Shown: positions 6,163 to 8,939 of the stretch, in pieces
Numbering within the stretch: position 1 is the first letter of the stretch
Layout: the number at the start of each line of letters is the position of its first letter
Assembly: GCA_900769785.1 (NCBI GenBank)
Contig: CAAGHV010000165.1
Location: forward strand, 1 to 8,939
DNA length: 8,939 bases
Direction of reading: 5' to 3'
Origin: Bacteroidales bacterium
Lineage (GTDB): Bacteria > Bacteroidota > Bacteroidia > Bacteroidales > P3
Translations under genes and position numbers: made by a program
Notes under the pieces: model-generated
What the model saw: the letters and a program-made list of their open reading frames with translations, nothing else
What the model was told of the DNA's origin: nothing
Databases searched by the model: none

Positions 6163-7506
6163 ATGATGGAAAATACAACATATCTTATACATAATGCTAC
6201 CATAGTGAACGAAGGTGATAGATTTGTAGCATCGGTATTGATAGAAAATGGAATAATAACCCAAATATCGGACCATATACAAGCAACCGACTCTACTACG
6301 GTGATAGATGCCGAAGGTAGTTATCTGCTACCGGGAGTGATAGACACACATGTGCATTTTCGCGATCCGGGGCTAACCCATAAGGCCGACTTTGCTACCG
6401 AAAGTGCTGCTGCTGTGGTAGGAGGTGTAACATCGGTGGTGGATATGCCCAATACCAAACCGCAAACTACCACCCGTCAACTACTTGACGATAAGAAACA
6501 GATGGCTGCCCAAAAATCGGTGGTAAACTATGGCTTTATGCTTGGTGCCACCAATGATAATATAGATGAACTACTGGCAATAGACAAGGCCGAATATGCT
6601 GCCATAAAGCTATTTCTTGGCTCATCGACAGGCAATATGCTGGTAAATAACGATGCTGTGCTAGATAGGCTGTTTGCCGAAGCATCGAAACTTATAGTAG
6701 CCCACTGCGAGGACGAAGATACCATAGTGGCCAACACACAACGCTACAAGGATATGTATGGCGATAATGCACCGGCGGCAGTACATGCCATGATACGTGA
6801 TGTGGAGGCTTGTTACCGCTCGTCCAAAAAGGCAGTGGAGTTGGCTCGTAAGTTCAACACTCGTTTCCATCTGGCACACCTTTCCACCGCTAAGGAGCTG
6901 GAGTTGCTAACCATAGGCGGTGTAGAGGGTAAGAACATTACTGCCGAGGTGTCGCCCAATCATCTGTGGTTTTCGGATGGGGACTATGCCACATTGGGCA
7001 ACAAGATACGTTGCAACCCGTCCATAAAGTCTGTAGCCGACCGCGATGCATTGCTGCAAGCCTTGAAGGAGTGTAGGATAGACACTGTAGCCACCGATCA
7101 TGCTCCGCACCTTATAGAAGAGAAAGAGCGCCCGTATTTCCAATCGGTATCGGGAATGCCATCAATACAGCATTCGCTACTTACGATGTTGGAACTTTCA
7201 AGGCAAGGCAAAATATCGCTTGAAGCTGTGGTGGAAAAGATGTCGCACAACCCCGCCAAATTGTTTGGAATAGAAGGCCGTGGCTTTATCCGCAAGGGCT
7301 ACCATGCCGATTTGGTATTGGTAAACCCTAGCGAAACTACCGCAGTGGATAAACCATCGTTGATGTACAAATGTGGATGGTCGCCAATGGAGGGATATGT
7401 GTTTGCCAACAAAATAGTGAAAACCTTTGTTAATGGTAACCTTGTGTATAGCGATGGCGTAGTGAATGGCACCTCCAAAGGTATGCCACTATCGTTTGCA
7501 AGCTAA
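6163..7506 (+). CDS. pyrC: Dihydroorotase
   Basis: The 447-residue protein catalyses reversible cyclisation of N-carbamoyl-L-aspartate to L-dihydroorotate, the third step of de novo pyrimidine synthesis, in the cytoplasm. It is an amidohydrolase-fold metalloenzyme. The metal site motif DTHVHFRDPG gives His63 and His65. Further ligands are His181 in VAHCEDE and His239 in HLAHLST, and the catalytic Asp312 lies in VATDHAPH. Lys149 in IKLFLGSSTG sits where some dihydroorotases carry a carboxylated lysine, but its modification is only inferred. Substrate residues such as Asn97 in VDMPNTKP are present. Length and motif order fit the long class I type rather than the short E. coli type. Two ATG codons stand in tandem (6163 and 6166), and either could be the start. 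The gene is intact and ends in a strong terminator. It may be co-transcribed with the upstream hydrolase gene or have a promoter inside it. Confidence 0.95.
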   Translation: MMENTTYLIHNATIVNEGDRFVASVLIENGIITQISDHIQATDSTTVIDAEGSYLLPGVIDTHVHFRDPGLTHKADFATESAAAVVGGVTSVVDMPNTKPQTTTRQLLDDKKQMAAQKSVVNYGFMLGATNDNIDELLAIDKAEYAAIKLFLGSSTGNMLVNNDAVLDRLFAEASKLIVAHCEDEDTIVANTQRYKDMYGDNAPAAVHAMIRDVEACYRSSKKAVELARKFNTRFHLAHLSTAKELELLTIGGVEGKNITAEVSPNHLWFSDGDYATLGNKIRCNPSIKSVADRDALLQALKECRIDTVATDHAPHLIEEKERPYFQSVSGMPSIQHSLLTMLELSRQGKISLEAVVEKMSHNPAKLFGIEGRGFIRKGYHADLVLVNPSETTAVDKPSLMYKCGWSPMEGYVFANKIVKTFVNGNLVYSDGVVNGTSKGMPLSFAS

Positions 7507-7531
7507 TCCCTATAAGATAGTATCATACACC

Positions 7532-7583
7532 TAAATATAGATAAAGCGAAGCAACCAAAGTTGCTTCGCTCTATTTATATTTA
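7532..7583. terminator. Long bidirectional terminator between convergent genes
   Basis: AGCGAAGCAA (7545-7554) pairs perfectly with TTGCTTCGCT (7561-7570) around the 6-nt loop CCAAAG. The stem continues outward to about 23 bp (7532-7554 with 7561-7583), with one A-C mismatch and one G-T pair. The outer arms are AT-rich, giving T-rich flanks on either strand. It lies between the stop codons of pyrC (7506) and the - strand gene (7596), and so should stop both transcripts. Confidence 0.9.
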
Positions 7584-7595
7584 TAGACTTCTGCT

Positions 7596-8381
7596 TTAGA
7601 AGTGATAGCCCAAGCGTACTACAAGCATTGAGGTATTGACAATAATTCCTTTGAAACCAATCTCCTTAACTAGAACCTCTCCGGTATGATTGGTTTCGTA
7701 ATTGACAGTTCCATTTACTACATCATATCCCAAATAATAGTAGTGAACACCAAGACTGAATTTATCCATCAACTTTGCACCTATGCCTACTTGTGCAGCC
7801 AAAGTTATGGCATTATTGTATTTACATTCATAGGCTAACTCTTCCGAATCAAGATAGCGCAAATAATAATCATAATCTATACTGCCGGTACGACCTTTAC
7901 CTGTCCAAGGCGTGATTACTCTAAGATTTGCTCCTACACCGGCCTCGGCCCAGATACTCAAATCGGTGGTTATATTGTAGTCGTAGTTTATGCCAAGCAT
8001 CAGCGGAATGTTGATGTAGCTTGGAATATCTTCTACATCTTTGTAATCTTTGACATAGCTAAAAGCTGAATTATAAAATAGGTCAATAGTAGCCATAAAG
8101 CCAAATCTGTTGTTCGGCGAAATGTTGTACTTTATTTTACCACCCAAGTTTAAACCCATATTAGCTTGTGCATAATTGTTATGACCAAGCACCATAAAAG
8201 GAGGTAATTCTTCGTCGCACGTTTCAAACCCACCCATTGGTATCGAGCCTCCAAGGTGTACCGAAAATTCGAGCTTCTTGTTGCCGGCAGTTGCAGGTTC
8301 TGCTTCTTGTGCCATGGTGGCACCCATCGTTGTTGCAGCTATCGCTATCAAGCATGCAATCTTTCTAAAGGACTTGTTCAT
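7596..8381 (-). CDS. Outer-membrane beta-barrel protein (porin-like family)
   Basis: This 261-residue protein has a Sec signal peptide (1-24, ending ATMAQ) and a mature chain of alternating amphipathic strands rich in Tyr, Gly and Asn. It ends in LVVRLGYHF, an aromatic C-terminal strand with terminal Phe that matches the signal read by the BAM insertion machinery. The segment SYINIPLMLGINYDY (121-135) resembles the central motif of the Bacteroidetes porin-family / outer-membrane beta-barrel domain, and SLGVHYYYLGY (209-219) is a typical late strand. Length suggests a barrel of about 8 to 10 strands, probably small or closed rather than a general pore. Its ligand or role is unknown. It is convergent with pyrC and appears to be a single-gene transcript, with 5' control in the region beyond 8382. 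Confidence 0.85.
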   Translation of the reverse strand: MNKSFRKIACLIAIAATTMGATMAQEAEPATAGNKKLEFSVHLGGSIPMGGFETCDEELPPFMVLGHNNYAQANMGLNLGGKIKYNISPNNRFGFMATIDLFYNSAFSYVKDYKDVEDIPSYINIPLMLGINYDYNITTDLSIWAEAGVGANLRVITPWTGKGRTGSIDYDYYLRYLDSEELAYECKYNNAITLAAQVGIGAKLMDKFSLGVHYYYLGYDVVNGTVNYETNHTGEVLVKEIGFKGIIVNTSMLVVRLGYHF

Positions 8382-8477
8382 TCTTTTGTGGTTTTAATTA
8401 ATACTTAATTTTGTTTATTATGATTTTTCTTGTAACGTTGTGTAGTTATATTTATTGCCTCAGTCATTGCGTTTTAA

Positions 8478-8521
8478 CAAAATACTTTTGCCAAATAACA
8501 TAATTAGCCACCATACTTTTG
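8478..8521 (+). promoter_or_regulatory. Two copies of a perfect -7 type box, first in a palindrome
   Basis: TACTTTTG occurs at 8483-8490 and again at 8514-8521, both exact matches to TAnnTTTG on the + strand. The TTTG of the first copy (8487-8490) lies 23 nt before the second and could serve as its -33 element. The first copy sits in the near-palindrome CAAAATACTTTTG (8478-8490), so the - strand reads TATTTTG, one base short of the same box, about 100 nt before the barrel gene. This may be a divergent promoter region. Confidence 0.4.
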
Positions 8522-8522
8522 T

Positions 8523-8541
8523 GGTTTGCCACTCGCAAACC
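8523..8541. other. Perfect 7-bp hairpin
   Basis: GGTTTGC (8523-8529) pairs with GCAAACC (8535-8541) around the 5-nt loop CACTC. It directly follows the second promoter-like box, so it would lie at the 5' end of a + strand transcript, or could be a protein-binding site. There is no T tract after it, so it is not a typical terminator. Confidence 0.45.
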
Positions 8542-8659
8542 CTCATACTTGGTAGGCAAAAGTGCAGGCGTTTGGGTATGCGAAACTATGGGGTGTAAGC
8601 TAATATTAATGGAGGTTTGAGAAGCAAATGGATGTGTACTGACTTTCAAACGGATGTGC

Positions 8660-8685
8660 TTGATTATTCCAATGGTCGTACTTTG
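8660..8685 (+). promoter_or_regulatory. Promoter-like pair just before the 22-nt array
   Basis: TTG (8660-8662) and TACTTTG (8679-8685) are 16 nt apart and resemble the Bacteroidetes -33 and -7 elements, although the -7 box is one base shorter than TAnnTTTG. If used, transcription would begin at about 8692, the first base of the repeat array, making the array the leader of whatever gene starts near 8838. Confidence 0.3.
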
Positions 8686-8691
8686 CAATAA

Positions 8692-8823
8692 AAAAATATA
8701 TATATTTATTAAAAAAGATATATATCTTAATGATAAAAGATATATATTAAAAAGCGTAAAAATATATATGTTTATATACAAAGATATATATATTTATATT
8801 GATAGGTATATATGTAATAAACC
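8692..8823. repeat. Six-unit AT-rich tandem array with exact 22-nt period
   Basis: Units start at 8692, 8714, 8736, 8758, 8780 and 8802. Each begins with a 12-nt core: AAAAATATATAT in units 1 and 4, AAAGATATATAT in units 2, 3 and 5, and ATAGGTATATAT in unit 6. The remaining 10 nt differ from unit to unit. Unit 2 includes the perfect palindrome AAGATATATATCTT (8715-8728). The period is not a multiple of three, so the array does not encode a repeated peptide. It is close to two helical turns, which would put the cores on one face of the DNA. Iterated protein-binding sites or bent regulatory DNA are possible roles. The period is directly visible, whereas the function is not. Confidence 0.75.
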
Positions 8824-8837
8824 AAATAGCCGTAAGG

Positions 8838-8920
8838 ATGAAACATTATGGTAGTTTGATGGCAAGATTAGCCTCGTATATCAAAGCTCTAATGCACCAC
8901 GAAACTATTGATGCTATTCG
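8838..8920 (+). CDS. Possible N-terminus of an unidentified protein, 3' truncated
   Basis: From ATG 8838 a frame stays open for 27 codons to the adapter junction and reads MKHYGSLMARLASYIKALMH followed by HETIDAI. The mix of residues looks protein-like and base composition rises in GC compared with the array before it. A short purine stretch (TAAGG) sits directly against the ATG, too close for a classical ribosome-binding site. An internal ATG at 8859 is another possible start. The - strand is also open over most of this stretch, so the call is weak. No family is recognised. Confidence 0.35.
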
Positions 8921-8939
8921 AGATCGGAAGAGCGTCGTG
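8921..8939 (-). other. Illumina adapter sequence (not biological)
   Basis: AGATCGGAAGAGCGTCGTG is the reverse complement of the adapter found at 1-20. The genomic insert ends at 8920. The same adapter at both ends in inverted orientation fits a single long fragment amplified and read as a whole, such as a synthetic long read. Confidence 0.98.

Larger units (their letters stand above)
8382..8691. other. Gene-free stretch upstream of the barrel gene
   Basis: No convincing coding sequence is seen here. Open frames exist on both strands, but they run into the AT-rich array and have no recognisable protein character. The stretch holds promoter-like boxes (8478-8521), a perfect 7-bp hairpin (8523-8541) and a further promoter-like pair (8660-8685). 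From about 8540 to 8660 it is less AT-rich than its flanks, without identifiable content. It probably contains the promoter of the - strand barrel gene and possibly a + strand promoter. Confidence 0.55.

Noticed and set aside
8464..8781. An open frame of 105 codons on the - strand
   Set aside because: Its first third is translated AT repeat (Ile/Tyr/Phe low complexity), it covers promoter-like and hairpin sequence, and no protein family character is visible. It is more likely chance openness in AT-rich DNA.
8692..8823. CRISPR array
   Set aside because: The constant part is only 12 nt and the variable part 10 nt, far below CRISPR repeat and spacer sizes, and there are no cas genes.
8654..8854. 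An open frame of 66 codons on the + strand through the 22-nt array
   Set aside because: The product is almost only Ile, Tyr, Lys and Asp from TATA-rich DNA, and the repeat period is not in frame, so there is no sign of coding.
1..8939. Terminal inverted repeats of a transposon or composite element
   Set aside because: The inverted ends are adapter sequence, and there is no transposase or integrase in between.

Overview
The window looks like chromosomal DNA from a member of the Bacteroidetes, most likely a Bacteroidales species. The signs are moderately AT-rich DNA with many TATA-like strings, starts without Shine-Dalgarno motifs, Bacteroidetes-type promoter elements (TAnnTTTG), signal peptides cut before Gln, and a typical gene content (small ECF sigma operon, large secreted family 2 glycoside hydrolase, porin-like outer-membrane barrel). 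Genus cannot be told from the sequence alone. Both ends are Illumina adapter (1-20 and 8921-8939, the same adapter in inverted orientation). The biological insert is therefore 21-8920, and both of its ends are library breakpoints.

Layout: 21-68 holds the last 15 codons of an unidentified gene. Positions 229-2174 form a tight four-gene operon on the + strand: an ECF sigma factor, an overlapping single-pass membrane protein that is probably its anti-sigma partner, a lipoprotein with an internal 22-residue duplication, and a small secreted protein. A hairpin terminator closes it (2196-2234). Then comes a 1273-residue secreted LacZ-like family 2 glycoside hydrolase (2322-6143), followed 19 nt later by the pyrimidine-biosynthesis gene pyrC (6163-7506). 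A long bidirectional terminator (7532-7583) separates pyrC from a convergent gene for an outer-membrane beta-barrel (7596-8381, - strand). The last 540 bases are mostly non-coding. They hold promoter-like boxes, a hairpin, a six-unit AT-rich array with an exact 22-nt period (8692-8823), and possibly the first 27 codons of a gene cut by the right end.

The sigma, membrane, lipoprotein and secreted genes look like one envelope-signalling unit: a sigma factor, its membrane-bound regulator, and two exported proteins of unknown role. The glycoside hydrolase and pyrC are functionally unrelated and may share a transcript only by position.

The two strongest leads are these. First, the LacZ-like protein keeps the whole five-domain scaffold and the nucleophile Glu534, but it has lost the acid/base glutamate, all three Mg ligands and the active-site histidines, so it is a candidate pseudoenzyme or has a new specificity. 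Second, the 22-nt phased array lies just downstream of a promoter-like site. The uncharacterised sigma operon is a third lead. No CRISPR array, tRNA, rRNA or transposase was seen.
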